From assembly GCF_000406945.1 (NCBI RefSeq), contig NZ_KE136354.1, forward strand, positions 1,387,207 to 1,451,206: DNA of 64,000 nucleotides, in the 5' to 3' direction. Position numbers and translations under genes: made by a program. This DNA is from Enterococcus dispar ATCC 51266 (lineage in GTDB: Bacteria > Bacillota > Bacilli > Lactobacillales > Enterococcaceae). The notes beneath the pieces are model-generated. The model worked only from the letters and a program-made list of their open reading frames with translations, was not told the origin of the DNA and did no database searches. How positions within the stretch are numbered: the stretch's first letter is position 1; each line of letters starts with the position of its first letter. Shown here piece by piece: positions 1-7,835 of the stretch.

Positions 1-577
1 TAATGCGGTTAGGTCCCACTGCTTTAGTCCAAGCAGTAGCTACTTGACCATGTAATAAACGTGAATCGATACGAGATAGGACAAATTTGATATGTCCATC
101 TCCTAAAACTGTACCAGGAGGGATAGACCCTGTTGGTTGTGCTGCACCAGCTGCGGCTGGAGCTGCAGTTTTTGGTTCTAATTCTTCTGGTTTGATGCGC
201 ACACCTTCCTTCGCAGTTTCAATGATATGAGCTGCAATTTCTTGTGCAGAGTTCATTGAAAAACGTGATGCATACGCTTCAATAACCATTGGCAAGTTCA
301 TGCCAGCGACGATTGCCCATTTGTCTTTATGAGCTTCAAACAAGTTATTGGCTTGGTTGAATGGTGTTCCGCCCCAAAGATCGACCAAGAATAATACTTC
401 ATCTTGATCATCAAAAGACTTGATCGCTTCTTCCATTTTGGCTCTTACATCATCAGGACCTTCGCTTGGCATTAACGTTACTGCTTTAACGTTTTCTTGT
501 TCTCCGAAAATCATTGCGCCAGATTGCAAGATGCCTTCTGCGAATTCCCCGTGACTAGCCAGGATAATTCCTACCAT
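1..577 (-). CDS. manX: Mannose-family PTS EIIAB component (partial, 3' end outside window)
   Basis: This is the cytoplasmic EIIAB subunit of a mannose/glucose phosphotransferase system; it passes phosphate from HPr to incoming sugar. The N-terminus reads MVGIILASHGEFAEG, with the EIIA phospho-histidine at residue 9 of the S-H-G motif. It is followed by a DLWGGTPFN segment, an Ala/Pro-rich linker near residue 130, and the start of the EIIB domain with DSRLLHGQVATAW, whose His is the second phospho-site. The 3' end lies beyond position 1. The ATG has an AGGAGG site 7 bases upstream. It follows the separate EIIB gene and presumably precedes EIIC and EIID, as in the enterococcal and listerial mpt operons. 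Transcription should come from the sigma-54 promoter at 1253-1270. Confidence 0.95.
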   Translation of the reverse strand, partial: MVGIILASHGEFAEGILQSGAMIFGEQENVKAVTLMPSEGPDDVRAKMEEAIKSFDDQDEVLFLVDLWGGTPFNQANNLFEAHKDKWAIVAGMNLPMVIEAYASRFSMNSAQEIAAHIIETAKEGVRIKPEELEPKTAAPAAAGAAQPTGSIPPGTVLGDGHIKFVLSRIDSRLLHGQVATAWTKAVGPNRI

Positions 578-664
578 CTGTATACCTCCTATTAACATTT
601 TTGTTTTAATAATCGTCTAAAATATGAATAAATAATTTCTTAAAAGGGCGACGATTAAAACCAA

Positions 665-1162
665 CTAGACAAAATTTTCTTTTTCCAACAATTCCATTAA
701 GTAGACTTTGCGATCAGCGGGGACTTTTCTTAGCTCCAATTCAATATCTTGCTGAGCAAGATATTCAAAAGCTTTAATATCTCCTTGATCTAAAGAAACA
801 AAGTTTGTCAACATCTTCTTACCAACTGTAAATCGCATTCCTCCGATGTTAATCGATGTCAATTTGACACCACCTTGAACCAAACGTGCTACCGCATGAG
901 GATCAGTGAATAACAACATAACTTTTTGACCGGCTAATAAATCTTCGTGATATAACGCAATCATTTTATCTACGCTAATGACATTTGATTTGATACCCGG
1001 TGGAGATGCTTCCTGCAACAAAAACCGCCGTAATTGATCTTGGGCCACTTCATCTGAAACCACTAAGATGCGTTCAATCCCAGTCTGTTTGGACCAGGCC
1101 GTTGCAACTTGACCATGAATCAGACGATCATCAATGCGCGCTAAGCGAATATCAATGCTCAT
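665..1162 (-). CDS. mptB: Mannose-family PTS EIIB component, stand-alone
   Basis: A single-domain EIIB of the mannose/sorbose family, 165 residues, the usual domain length. The phospho-histidine is His16 in RIDDRLIHGQV, and the GGMRFT and VPAD segments typical of the fold follow. It duplicates the EIIB domain of the fused EIIAB encoded 87 bases downstream. A small extra EIIB before EIIAB is the arrangement known from enterococcal mpt operons. Its specific job is uncertain: it may phosphorylate the regulator rather than sugar, which is inference. The start ATG is preceded by AGGAGGG. It is the first gene after the -24/-12 promoter. A 7-bp hairpin at 1188-1216 lies in its untranslated leader. 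Confidence 0.92.
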   Translation of the reverse strand: MSIDIRLARIDDRLIHGQVATAWSKQTGIERILVVSDEVAQDQLRRFLLQEASPPGIKSNVISVDKMIALYHEDLLAGQKVMLLFTDPHAVARLVQGGVKLTSINIGGMRFTVGKKMLTNFVSLDQGDIKAFEYLAQQDIELELRKVPADRKVYLMELLEKENFV

Positions 1163-1252
1163 AAGTAACCCTCCTACTTAATAAAACTGAGCAGTCAAAA
1201 TTTTAAATCCTGCTCACTTCAGAGTCTTTCACCTCCTGTGTCACTTATATAT

Positions 1253-1270
1253 AAGCAAGATGCGTGCCAA
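1253..1270 (-). promoter_or_regulatory. Sigma-54 (-24/-12) promoter of the mannose PTS operon
   Basis: On the minus strand the sequence is TTGGCAC, five bases, then TTGCTT. This matches the RpoN consensus TGGCAC-N5-TTGCW exactly. Transcription would begin near 1241, about 80 bases before the EIIB start. The gene immediately upstream encodes a LevR-type RpoN activator, which fits. Confidence 0.93.
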
Positions 1271-1335
1271 CTTTAAAAACGATACACATCTTTAAAAATC
1301 CTTAATTATAAAGAATTATCTATGAATTTTACGAC

Positions 1336-1380
1336 ACACAAAAAGCGACACACTTCAATACAGTGTGTCGCTTTTTGTGT
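1336..1380 (-). terminator. Terminator after the LevR-type activator gene
   Basis: A perfect 18-bp inverted repeat (1336-1353 with 1363-1380, nine-base loop) whose arms end in T-runs on both strands. It lies 6 bases after the activator stop codon and about 65 bases upstream of the -24 element, so it separates activator and PTS transcription. It could also be part of an upstream activator site. Confidence 0.85.
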
Positions 1381-1385
1381 ATTCT

Positions 1386-4238
1386 CTATAATTCCTCAGA
1401 AGATACATTCTTTTTATGCGATTCATTAATGCGTGCTTTGATTACTTCTAAAACGTAATATTCCTCAGATGGCGGAATATTCAAACGCAACATACGTCCA
1501 AAAGACTGAATGTGATTATGCACCTGCTCATAAAGAGATTCATTTAGCAATTGTTCAGCCTCGGTGGTGGTTACTGCCAAAGGTTGTTTTAATAAGACGC
1601 GCTCTAAAACACCAGCTGTATGCAAAGCTAAGTTTATTTCCAAGCCAAAATCACGAGTACTTAAGCCTACATCTTCTACTAAATTAGTTACAAAATCCCA
1701 AATTGGCTGAGCCAATTTGTCCCCATTAATAAAAGTAAAGTTTTCATGAATAAACCGGTTAATCAATTCCACGGCTTTTTCACCTTGAATAGCTTCACTT
1801 GGGTAAGTGGCCAATTGTTCATGATCCAGTAATAAACGGTTTAAGATAGCTTTCACATCTTGATTAATAAAACGATCCAAAGGAATAAAAGGAGCATTAA
1901 TTTTAGGATCAACAATTCCTGTAGCAGCAAGTAAGTTGTAGTCATTTTGAATTTTTTGCAAACGTTCAGGTAACGTAACGACGGATTGCGTAATGACTTG
2001 CAGTTGCTTTTGCTCCCCACTTAAAGAACGTTGAATAATTTCTTTGATACGTTGAGCAGTTCCTTCACCAGAAGCGCAGACAGCTAAAATGGCAGTTGGT
2101 TTGTTTTGAGTTATCTCATTTTTTTGTGGTATTAAAGTATAACCATTGAACTTGTGTAAAGCCTCATACAAACTATCCAAATCTGTTCCAAGTACCGAAG
2201 CTTTACGAACAGTTTCCAAAACAACTGCTGTTGTTACCATATCAATTGTCCGTACTTCAATACCGGTATTTTGGGTAATTTCATTGCCAAAAGTTGCTAA
2301 AGACCCCATATCTACAAGTAGCATTACTCCAGAACCATCATCTACTTCGGTCACTGCACGCCTAACTTTTTCTAAAGCAATTTTTGGCGGCATATCAAGA
2401 GGCATATCAACGGCTTGCACTTGGTCAATATCTAATAATTGCGTTACCACTTCCACCATACTAGTAGCAGTACTGTTGCCGTGAGCAGCCACCACGACAC
2501 CAATTTTGCCATCTTTTTGATTCGCCCGTAAAGAAATCAACAAGACCGCTAAATAATAATCTTCGCTTTCCGGAATTTCTACCGTAAAGCTTTCACTAAT
2601 ATAATGGCGAATTTTCCGTGCAATTTGAAATTCAGCTGGAAAACCTGCTACCATTTGGCGGATATTATCATTGGTACTTCGTTCTTCACCATGTTCTAAC
2701 TTTTTCAAAAAAGAACTGATATGTAGGCTCATAGCATAGACAAAATTTTGTTGAAAAGCATACCCTAATTTTTCCCGTACCATATCATAAATATGATTGG
2801 TGGTATCAATGACTTTTTGATCAACGAATTCTGCTAATTTATTATCGGCATTAAAAGCAAAGCCATGATTTTTATAAAATGATTTCAAATGAACATTGAT
2901 ATCTGTGGAGATAAAGTGATTAATGGTCTTTTGATCTAACCCATCCGCTTTTAACAATGCAGCTTTGTCGCCAATAATATCGTACAAATTGTATGGCAAT
3001 TCATAAGTATCTTGTTGAATTAAAATCATCTGATCATTTGGAGCAATCACAATTTTAGGATCTAAAACTTTTGACAACTCGTTTAGCACTTCTCTTTTAT
3101 TGGCAAGTAATAGTAAGCCGGAACGAATCCCCTCTGGTAAGTCGTCAATAGTAATATTCATCTCTTCACTGTTCATATGATTTAAAAAACCACGAGCACA
3201 AACAAGTTGAACATTCGATTTTAATTGGCCAATATTTCCATAACTAACACTGCCAATTAAAGCTTTCACGACATCTTCGGTCAAAGATATTTGGCGATCA
3301 ATACGGCCAGCTTCTTGGGCGACCATCACTTTTACCAAATCGACTTTTTCACTGGCCGGACGTTGATCAAAAGCAGGTAATTGAATGTTTATAGGAATTC
3401 TTCTTACAAAAGTATCCAGTAAAGAAGAACTTGGATCTTCTGTAGTAGCTCCTACAATCCGGACATCGGCTTTATGATTTTTGCTACTTTCTCCTAAGCG
3501 AGAAAAAGTACCATGATCCATAAAATAAAAAACCATCTCTTGCCCTTCAGGAGGCAAACGGTGGATTTCATCTAAAAAGAGCATGCCGCCATCAGCTTGA
3601 TCAATAATCCCGGTTTTATCTTGTTCAGCTCCTGTAAAAGCACCTTTCACGTACCCAAATAAATGACTCATCAAAAGTTCAGGATTATTCGCATAATCCG
3701 CGCAGTTAAAAACAATTAATTCTTTTTCTTCTTCAATTACATGACTGGTTATAGCAAAACGAAACATTGCATGAGCAAAATAAGTTTTCCCAGACCCTGT
3801 TGGTCCTGTAATGAGACAATTTAAGCCTCTGGGAGGATATAAAATAGCAGCTTTGGCTTGTTCAACAGCATTTTTCATACTCCCATTTGAACCAATAATA
3901 CGGGAAAAAATATCCCCCCGACGTAAATCTTGGGGCAAACTCTTTTTCTGACTTACCGTTGGGTTTTCTTTATAACTTAATACATGATTATTTTTAGGGT
4001 AGAACTCTTGTGTTGTGTCATTTTCCTTAGGCGAGACGCCCTTTTGAGAAATAGCATATCGAACAGGCCGACCATCAATTTTAAATAAGCGTTCTGCTCG
4101 CACCAATTTATTCAAATCTTTACTGACATTCGTTCGCTGCAACGTAAGCCCTTCTGCCACATCATTTGTGGTGAGTCCGGTTTGAAACTGATCATTCATT
4201 GCAACAAACTGATAAACACGTTCAATTCTCTTTGTCAT
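1386..4238 (-). CDS. mptR: LevR/MptR-family sigma-54-dependent transcriptional activator
   Basis: This 950-residue regulator drives RpoN-dependent transcription of mannose-class PTS operons in response to PTS phosphorylation. In order it carries an N-terminal winged helix (residues 1-65) and an AAA+ domain with Walker A GPTGSGKT at 145-152, the sigma-54-contacting GAFTGA loop at 199-204 and Walker B MLFLDE near 219-224. Then come a PTS regulation domain (about 455-560), an EIIA-Man-like domain with VVVAAHGNSTATS, an EIIB-like segment with AVCASGEGTAQ, and a second PRD at the C-terminus. Length and order match LevR and ManR/MptR. It sits directly upstream of the promoter it should activate. 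The ATG is preceded by GAGGAG. Confidence 0.95.
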   Translation of the reverse strand: MTKRIERVYQFVAMNDQFQTGLTTNDVAEGLTLQRTNVSKDLNKLVRAERLFKIDGRPVRYAISQKGVSPKENDTTQEFYPKNNHVLSYKENPTVSQKKSLPQDLRRGDIFSRIIGSNGSMKNAVEQAKAAILYPPRGLNCLITGPTGSGKTYFAHAMFRFAITSHVIEEEKELIVFNCADYANNPELLMSHLFGYVKGAFTGAEQDKTGIIDQADGGMLFLDEIHRLPPEGQEMVFYFMDHGTFSRLGESSKNHKADVRIVGATTEDPSSSLLDTFVRRIPINIQLPAFDQRPASEKVDLVKVMVAQEAGRIDRQISLTEDVVKALIGSVSYGNIGQLKSNVQLVCARGFLNHMNSEEMNITIDDLPEGIRSGLLLLANKREVLNELSKVLDPKIVIAPNDQMILIQQDTYELPYNLYDIIGDKAALLKADGLDQKTINHFISTDINVHLKSFYKNHGFAFNADNKLAEFVDQKVIDTTNHIYDMVREKLGYAFQQNFVYAMSLHISSFLKKLEHGEERSTNDNIRQMVAGFPAEFQIARKIRHYISESFTVEIPESEDYYLAVLLISLRANQKDGKIGVVVAAHGNSTATSMVEVVTQLLDIDQVQAVDMPLDMPPKIALEKVRRAVTEVDDGSGVMLLVDMGSLATFGNEITQNTGIEVRTIDMVTTAVVLETVRKASVLGTDLDSLYEALHKFNGYTLIPQKNEITQNKPTAILAVCASGEGTAQRIKEIIQRSLSGEQKQLQVITQSVVTLPERLQKIQNDYNLLAATGIVDPKINAPFIPLDRFINQDVKAILNRLLLDHEQLATYPSEAIQGEKAVELINRFIHENFTFINGDKLAQPIWDFVTNLVEDVGLSTRDFGLEINLALHTAGVLERVLLKQPLAVTTTEAEQLLNESLYEQVHNHIQSFGRMLRLNIPPSEEYYVLEVIKARINESHKKNVSSEEL

Positions 4239-4285
4239 TGAATCTCCTCACCTTATTTACGCTAGTGTGTCATCTGTGTTGTTTC

Positions 4286-4313
4286 ATTATAACTTTTTTC
4301 CATTAAAGCGCAA
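4286..4313 (-). promoter_or_regulatory. Sigma-A promoter of the LevR-type activator
   Basis: On the minus strand TTGCGC (4313-4308) and TATAAT (4291-4286) are separated by 16 bases, about 48 bases upstream of the activator ATG. The -10 is perfect and the -35 matches at four of six positions. Confidence 0.65.
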
Positions 4314-4317
4314 ACTA

Positions 4318-4357
4318 AAAAGTCATTTAAGAAAAATAGTTTTCTTAAATGACTTTT
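4318..4357 (-). terminator. Rho-independent terminator after the 57-residue membrane protein
   Basis: An 18-bp perfect stem (4318-4335 with 4340-4357) with a 4-base loop and A/T-rich flanks, lying 22 bases after the small gene's stop codon. Confidence 0.8.
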
Positions 4358-4378
4358 CTACTATTATATATATTATAA

Positions 4379-4552
4379 TTAGATACCAAGATGAGGCATA
4401 AACATAATGAAAGAACCCACAAATATTAAGAGTGCAGCCAACTGAAATGTTTCAGATTGCACCATCTTTTTCTGCGTTGTCTTTTTCTTTAAAAGAGCAA
4501 CACCAAATAATAATAACCCAAAAATGAAACTTCCAACCCCAATTAAACTCAT
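4379..4552 (-). CDS. Small two-span membrane protein of unknown function
   Basis: A 57-residue protein that I do not recognise. Two hydrophobic helices (about residues 3-21, GVGSFIFGLLLFGVALL, and 36-53) flank a basic loop with KKKTTQKK, so it should be a hairpin in the cytoplasmic membrane with the loop inside. A longer reading frame extends upstream, but the AAGGAGG site 7 bases before the ATG at 4552 decides the start. It is a single gene with its own terminator, between the LevR-type regulator and a tRNA gene. Confidence 0.7.
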   Translation of the reverse strand: MSLIGVGSFIFGLLLFGVALLKKKTTQKKMVQSETFQLAALLIFVGSFIMFMPHLGI

Positions 4553-4708
4553 TTTTTTCCTCCTTATTAAAAAGCTGATCAATTTACTTAAAGTAAAAAT
4601 CGCTACTTCATTCGTTAATTTAGTTTAACAAAACTAGGATTTATCCTCCTTATGATGAACTATCATAAAACGAACATTTTTGTAAGTTATCAAACAAAGC
4701 CGTCTTGC

Positions 4709-4736
4709 TTTACAGCAAATAAAAAAGTGCTAAGAT
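4709..4736 (+). promoter_or_regulatory. Promoter of the tRNA-Glu gene
   Basis: TTTACA (4709-4714), 16 bases, then TAAGAT (4731-4736) preceded by the extended -10 motif TGC. Predicted start near 4743, nine bases before the mature tRNA 5' end. Confidence 0.55.
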
Positions 4737-4751
4737 ATTAATATACGACAT

Positions 4752-4824
4752 GACCTGTTAGTCAAGTGGTTTAAGACGCTGCGTTCTCAGCGCGGAGACA
4801 CGGGTTCGAATCCCGTACAGGCTA
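4752..4824 (+). tRNA. tRNA-Glu (anticodon CTC), with an imperfect acceptor stem
   Basis: A cloverleaf can be folded. The anticodon stem CTGCG/CGCGG encloses loop TTCTCAG, giving anticodon CTC for glutamate codon GAG. The T arm is ACGGG-TTCGAAT-CCCGT and the D arm GTC/GAC. The acceptor stem pairs at positions 3-7, but 1-72 is G-T and 2-71 is an A-C mismatch. No CCA is encoded. The overall sequence resembles Firmicute tRNA-Glu. The gene stands alone, not in a tRNA or rRNA cluster. It may be functional or decaying. Confidence 0.75.
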
Positions 4825-4929
4825 TAAAAAGCAAAATGGACTTGTTTGGCTCTCAAGAAACAAGATGGAGTTTTAATAAATTGCGTTTTACATTTCAGCC
4901 TCCTTGAGAACACCTATAATCCTTTTATA

Positions 4930-4965
4930 AAAAAAGACTTGCGTATTTTAACGCAAGTCTTTTTT
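4930..4965. terminator. Bidirectional terminator shared by tRNA-Glu and the acetyltransferase gene
   Basis: A 15-bp stem (4930-4944 with 4951-4965) with a 6-base loop and T-runs on both strands. The loop contains the TAA stop codon of the minus-strand acetyltransferase gene. Confidence 0.85.
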
Positions 4966-5496
4966 ATATGGTATAAATTTTTTAGGCGGTATCGTGACCG
5001 GCTGTATTGTTTTTTGCAACCACACCACATCATACCATTCATTAAACTTGTAGCCTAAATTAGAAAAAAATCCAGCTTGCTCATAACCAAGTTTTTCATG
5101 AAACTTTATACTGCCAATATTTCCAGCCGTCACACAGGCCAAGACCTGAATGATATTGAGTTTTTGTAATTCCACTTCTAGGGCCTGATAAAGACGCGTC
5201 CCCAAGCCCTGACTTTTCACATCTTTAGCCAAATAAATAGTGACTTCACAACTCCAATCATAAGCCGCTCGCCCTTTATATACACCGGCATAAGCATAAC
5301 CTACTATTGTTCCATCTTCTTTTTGAGCAACTAGATAGGGATAACGTGATAAAGTTTGAATAATGCGTGCTTCAAAATCGATAAGTGAAGGCACTTCATA
5401 TTCAAAGGTAATAGCCGTCTCTTTTACATAGGGCGCATAAATTGCTAAGATAGCTTTAGCATCATCTTTAGTAGCCATGCGAATTTTTTCAGTCAT
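4948..5496 (-). CDS. GNAT-family N-acetyltransferase, phosphinothricin/methionine-sulfone acetyltransferase type
   Basis: An acetyl-CoA-dependent N-acetyltransferase of 182 residues. It begins with IRMATKDDAKAILAIYAPYV and a following ITFEYE segment, typical of the Pat/YncA subfamily, which acetylates amino-acid analogues such as methionine sulfoximine. The acetyl-CoA loop is visible as KSQGLGTRLYQAL (QxxGxG/A), followed by VTAGNIGSIKFHEKLGYEQAGFF. The C-terminal basic tail ends inside the terminator loop. An ATG with GGAG upstream was chosen over an adjacent TTG. The natural substrate cannot be told from sequence. It is monocistronic. Confidence 0.85.
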   Translation of the reverse strand: MTEKIRMATKDDAKAILAIYAPYVKETAITFEYEVPSLIDFEARIIQTLSRYPYLVAQKEDGTIVGYAYAGVYKGRAAYDWSCEVTIYLAKDVKSQGLGTRLYQALEVELQKLNIIQVLACVTAGNIGSIKFHEKLGYEQAGFFSNLGYKFNEWYDVVWLQKTIQPVTIPPKKFIPYKKDLR

Positions 5497-5568
5497 CAAA
5501 TTCTCCTTTTTTAAAAACGTAACATGAACGCATTTCTTTAAACAAGTGAATCGTTACCTTATTCACTC

Positions 5569-5790
5569 TTACACAACCTTCACTTTGACTGCTTTTTGCT
5601 GTCCATTTTGATTAGTAGTAACATCATAACTAACTTTTTCCCCGACGAAAAGGATTTTATTGCTTGGGCTTATGATATCATCCCGATAAACAAACATTAC
5701 TTGATTATGACTATTCACTAAAAAACCATAGCCGCCTTTTTCATTAAATGATTTTACTTGTCCTTGCACTTTTAAACCTTCTTCTTCCAT
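5569..5790 (-). CDS. Cold-shock-domain-like small protein (divergent)
   Basis: A 73-residue protein with an OB-fold cold-shock-like core: VQGQVKSFNEKGGYGFL resembles the CspA RNP1 region (KGFGFI) and VMFVYRDDI resembles RNP2 (VFVHF). GEKVSYDV then matches the C-terminal GQxVxF segment. Several aromatic nucleic-acid contacts differ from classical CspA, so binding may be altered. The reading frame is open to an ATG at 5865 (98 residues), but the extra 25 residues have no cold-shock similarity and lack a ribosome site. A TATAAT at 5802-5797 would start RNA at about this ATG. The start remains uncertain. Confidence 0.6.
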   Translation of the reverse strand: MEEEGLKVQGQVKSFNEKGGYGFLVNSHNQVMFVYRDDIISPSNKILFVGEKVSYDVTTNQNGQQKAVKVKVV

Positions 5791-5796
5791 AAAACT

Positions 5797-5802
5797 ATTA
5801 TA
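5797..5802 (-). promoter_or_regulatory. Possible -10 element for a leaderless cold-shock-like mRNA
   Basis: TATAAT lies seven bases upstream of the ATG at 5790, so transcription would begin at or next to the start codon. The -35 region (TTTTAT at 17-base spacing) is poor, and there is no Shine-Dalgarno sequence. Confidence 0.35.
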
Positions 5803-5870
5803 CGAATTTTTGTAAACTGATAAAACCGAGTTGGATAGATTTATTTCTTTTTCTGTGTTAAACATGGAAT

Positions 5871-5908
5871 AAAAAAAGTGTTAGTATTCATTCGAATACT
5901 AACACTTT
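5871..5908 (-). terminator. Terminator of the rplU-prp-rpmA operon
   Basis: A 15-bp perfect stem (5875-5889 with 5894-5908), four-base loop, followed on the minus strand by seven T residues. It starts 10 bases after the rpmA stop codon. Confidence 0.92.
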
Positions 5909-5917
5909 ATCATTTCA

Positions 5918-6211
5918 TTAAGCTTCTTTCGCTACTGGGTAGACAGATACTTGTTTTTTGTCGCGGCCTTTACGTTCGAAACGTACTACGCCGTCAACTT
6001 TAGCAAATAAAGTATCGTCGCCACCTTTACCCACGTTTACACCTGGATAAATTTTAGTACCGCGTTGGCGGTAAAGGATTGAGCCACCAGTAACAGTTTG
6101 ACCGTCTGCACGTTTAGCGCCTAAACGTTTAGATTCTGAGTCACGACCGTTAGAAGTAGAACCGCCACCTTTTTTATGAGCGAAGAATTGCAAATTCATT
6201 TTCATCAACAT
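5918..6211 (-). CDS. rpmA: 50S ribosomal protein L27 with cleavable N-terminal extension
   Basis: Ribosomal protein L27, 97 residues; its N-terminus reaches the peptidyl-transferase centre. The core [20 protein letters not shown] and [11 protein letters not shown] is canonical. The start [11 protein letters not shown] is the Firmicute-type extension, removed by the protease Prp after NLQFF(A), exposing the functional N-terminus. The gene for that protease lies 12 bases upstream. The ATG at 6211 is 8 bases from AGGAGG; an in-frame GTG further upstream overlaps the ribosome site and is rejected. Confidence 0.97.
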   Translation of the reverse strand: MLMKMNLQFFAHKKGGGSTSNGRDSESKRLGAKRADGQTVTGGSILYRQRGTKIYPGVNVGKGGDDTLFAKVDGVVRFERKGRDKKQVSVYPVAKEA

Positions 6212-6223
6212 GAGATGCACCTC

Positions 6224-6568
6224 CTATTTTTCAGTAATGGTATTAATTTGAATAAACTCACTATTTTCGGCTTCAATTGACTGTAAACCTAACAACAAAT
6301 TTTCTAAAAGAATTTGTTCAATGTTAGTTTGTTCTTGAGTTAAACCTGATACGACATCCATTTTAAGATAACCGCCTTCAGATTCATTTGCTTCAACTTT
6401 AGGAGCAACCCCTGCTAAAGCATCAATGCCGTTAATGGTACTAATTGCTAGTGCTGAAACACCAGCACAAACGATATCACTACCATATGGCCCAGCTTCG
6501 GCATGCCCTGTCAATTTGAACGTAACAATCTGGCCAGAGTCATTGCGTTTGAATGTCCCTTTGATCAT
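6224..6568 (-). CDS. prp: Ribosomal-processing cysteine protease Prp
   Basis: Prp cleaves the N-terminal extension of L27 and is essential in bacteria that carry it. The 114-residue protein has the catalytic pair His22 and Cys34 in TGHAEAGPYGSDIVCAG, the family's signature, followed by the SALAISTINGI helix. It lies between rplU and rpmA, the conserved Firmicute arrangement (ysxB in Bacillus), with gaps of 23 and 12 bases, so it is co-translated with its substrate. Confidence 0.96.
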   Translation of the reverse strand: MIKGTFKRNDSGQIVTFKLTGHAEAGPYGSDIVCAGVSALAISTINGIDALAGVAPKVEANESEGGYLKMDVVSGLTQEQTNIEQILLENLLLGLQSIEAENSEFIQINTITEK

Positions 6569-6591
6569 TAGTGCGACCTTTCTCGCAAGTA

Positions 6592-6900
6592 TTAAGCGTT
6601 GATAGCGTCGATAACCACTTTAGTATACGGTTGACGATGACCTTGCTTGCGGTGAGAGTGTTTTTTAGGTTTGTATTTGAAAGTAACAACTTTCTTTTGT
6701 TTCCCGTGTTTTTCAACAGTTCCTTCAACAGTTGCGCCTGCAACAGTTGGTGCGCCAACTTTCGTTGATTCGCCACCTACTAAGATAACTTCGTCAAAAG
6801 TGACTTTGCCACCAGCTTCAACGTCTAATTTTTCAACGTAGATTGCTTGACCAACTTCAACTTTAACTTGTTTACCACCAGTTTTGATAATTGCGTACAT
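6592..6900 (-). CDS. rplU: 50S ribosomal protein L21
   Basis: Ribosomal protein L21, 102 residues, beginning [18 protein letters not shown] and ending in the basic segment [17 protein letters not shown], which contacts 23S rRNA. It is the first gene of the rplU-prp-rpmA operon. A GGAGG site precedes the ATG. The upstream untranslated region looks like the L21 autoregulatory leader. Confidence 0.97.
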   Translation of the reverse strand: MYAIIKTGGKQVKVEVGQAIYVEKLDVEAGGKVTFDEVILVGGESTKVGAPTVAGATVEGTVEKHGKQKKVVTFKYKPKKHSHRKQGHRQPYTKVVIDAINA

Positions 6901-6908
6901 GCTCTAAA

Positions 6909-7013
6909 GCACCTCCTTATAATATACTTAGACTCGCCATCCCAAGTGACATAACGTGCTTAATACTTGTTCTGAGCGGTTGTAGCTGTGGAGTCCACAA
7001 TTACAACATTTAC
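6909..7013 (-). ncRNA. Ribosomal protein L21 leader (autoregulatory RNA)
   Basis: About 100 bases of untranslated RNA precede rplU. This position carries the conserved L21 leader in Firmicutes, which represses the operon when L21 is in excess. Segments such as GAACAAGTATTAAGCACG and ACTTGGGATGGCGAG look like leader core sequence. I did not fold it rigorously; the call rests on position and partial recognition. Confidence 0.55.
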
Positions 7014-7042
7014 ACTTTAACAAAAAACAAGCGCGCCGTCAA
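7014..7042 (-). promoter_or_regulatory. Promoter of the rplU-prp-rpmA operon
   Basis: TTGACG (7042-7037), 17 bases, TAAAGT (7019-7014) on the minus strand. The predicted start is near 7007, giving a leader of about 105 bases. Confidence 0.75.
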
Positions 7043-7159
7043 TTAGTTTTCTTTAAAAGTTAAAAGATAACCTATCTGCCCCAAACGTTATCTCAGATTA
7101 CAATCTTATATTTTTAACATTTTTTTCAATCACGTTATACTAAATCTGGAGGGATGAAG

Positions 7160-7801
7160 ATGGAGTATCCAAATGAACTGATCACTTTCGTAAAGAAACG
7201 AGCACAATATTTTGACTTACAGGGTTTTGTTGCGGGTCAAGGCCCCCTTAGCCCGAAGCTAATGATTGTCGGTGAAGCACCTGGCCGTAAAGAAATTGAA
7301 AATTTCATTCCCTTTAGCGGGCAAGCTGGTAAAGAATTAATGGCTTGTTTAGCGAATGTAGGACTAACACGCGCCGATGTTTATATTACCAGTGCAGTCA
7401 GAAGCCGACCTTATGCCGTCAAAGAACGTTTCAATAAGAAGACCGGAGCAAAAGAAATAATTTATCCGAACCGTACTCCTTCTAAAAAAGAAGTTTTAGC
7501 TCATGCGCCCATTTTGGATTATGAAATAGAAAAAATCGCACCAAAATTAATTACTCCTGTGGGAAATATTGGCCTTCAAAGACTACTAGGAAATTCTTAT
7601 TTTGTTACTAAATGCCACGGTCAAATTATTCAGCATCCAATTCAAAAACTAAATGAAAATGGAGATGGTTACATTTGGTCAGAAGAAAACTATACGATCG
7701 TTCCTTTATTTCATCCCGCGGCAATTTTTTACAATCGTAAATTAGAATCTCTAATACAAGCTGATTGGCAGGTAATTGGTGATTTACTGCATGCTACTTA
7801 G
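7160..7801 (+). CDS. Uracil-DNA glycosylase superfamily protein (family 4/5-like)
   Basis: A 213-residue member of the uracil-DNA glycosylase superfamily, presumably removing uracil or another damaged base. The motif MIVGEAPGRKEIEN followed by PFSGQAGKELM is the family-4/5 catalytic loop (GEAPGxxE...GxAG). YITSAVRSRP and the C-terminal LFHPAAIFYNRKL supply the second signature. I see no four-cysteine iron-sulfur set, unlike thermophilic family 4 enzymes. An ATG six bases earlier sits almost on the GGAGG site, so the ATG at 7160, seven bases from it, is preferred. It is monocistronic and faces away from rplU. Confidence 0.8.
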   Translation: MEYPNELITFVKKRAQYFDLQGFVAGQGPLSPKLMIVGEAPGRKEIENFIPFSGQAGKELMACLANVGLTRADVYITSAVRSRPYAVKERFNKKTGAKEIIYPNRTPSKKEVLAHAPILDYEIEKIAPKLITPVGNIGLQRLLGNSYFVTKCHGQIIQHPIQKLNENGDGYIWSEENYTIVPLFHPAAIFYNRKLESLIQADWQVIGDLLHAT

Positions 7802-7835
7802 TATGTGCTACAAATCTGCCTCATCTGTCTACAAA

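Noticed and set aside
1469-2484. Plus-strand open frames within the LevR-type gene
   Set aside because: They mirror the long minus-strand coding frame, lack ribosome sites and have no recognisable domains.
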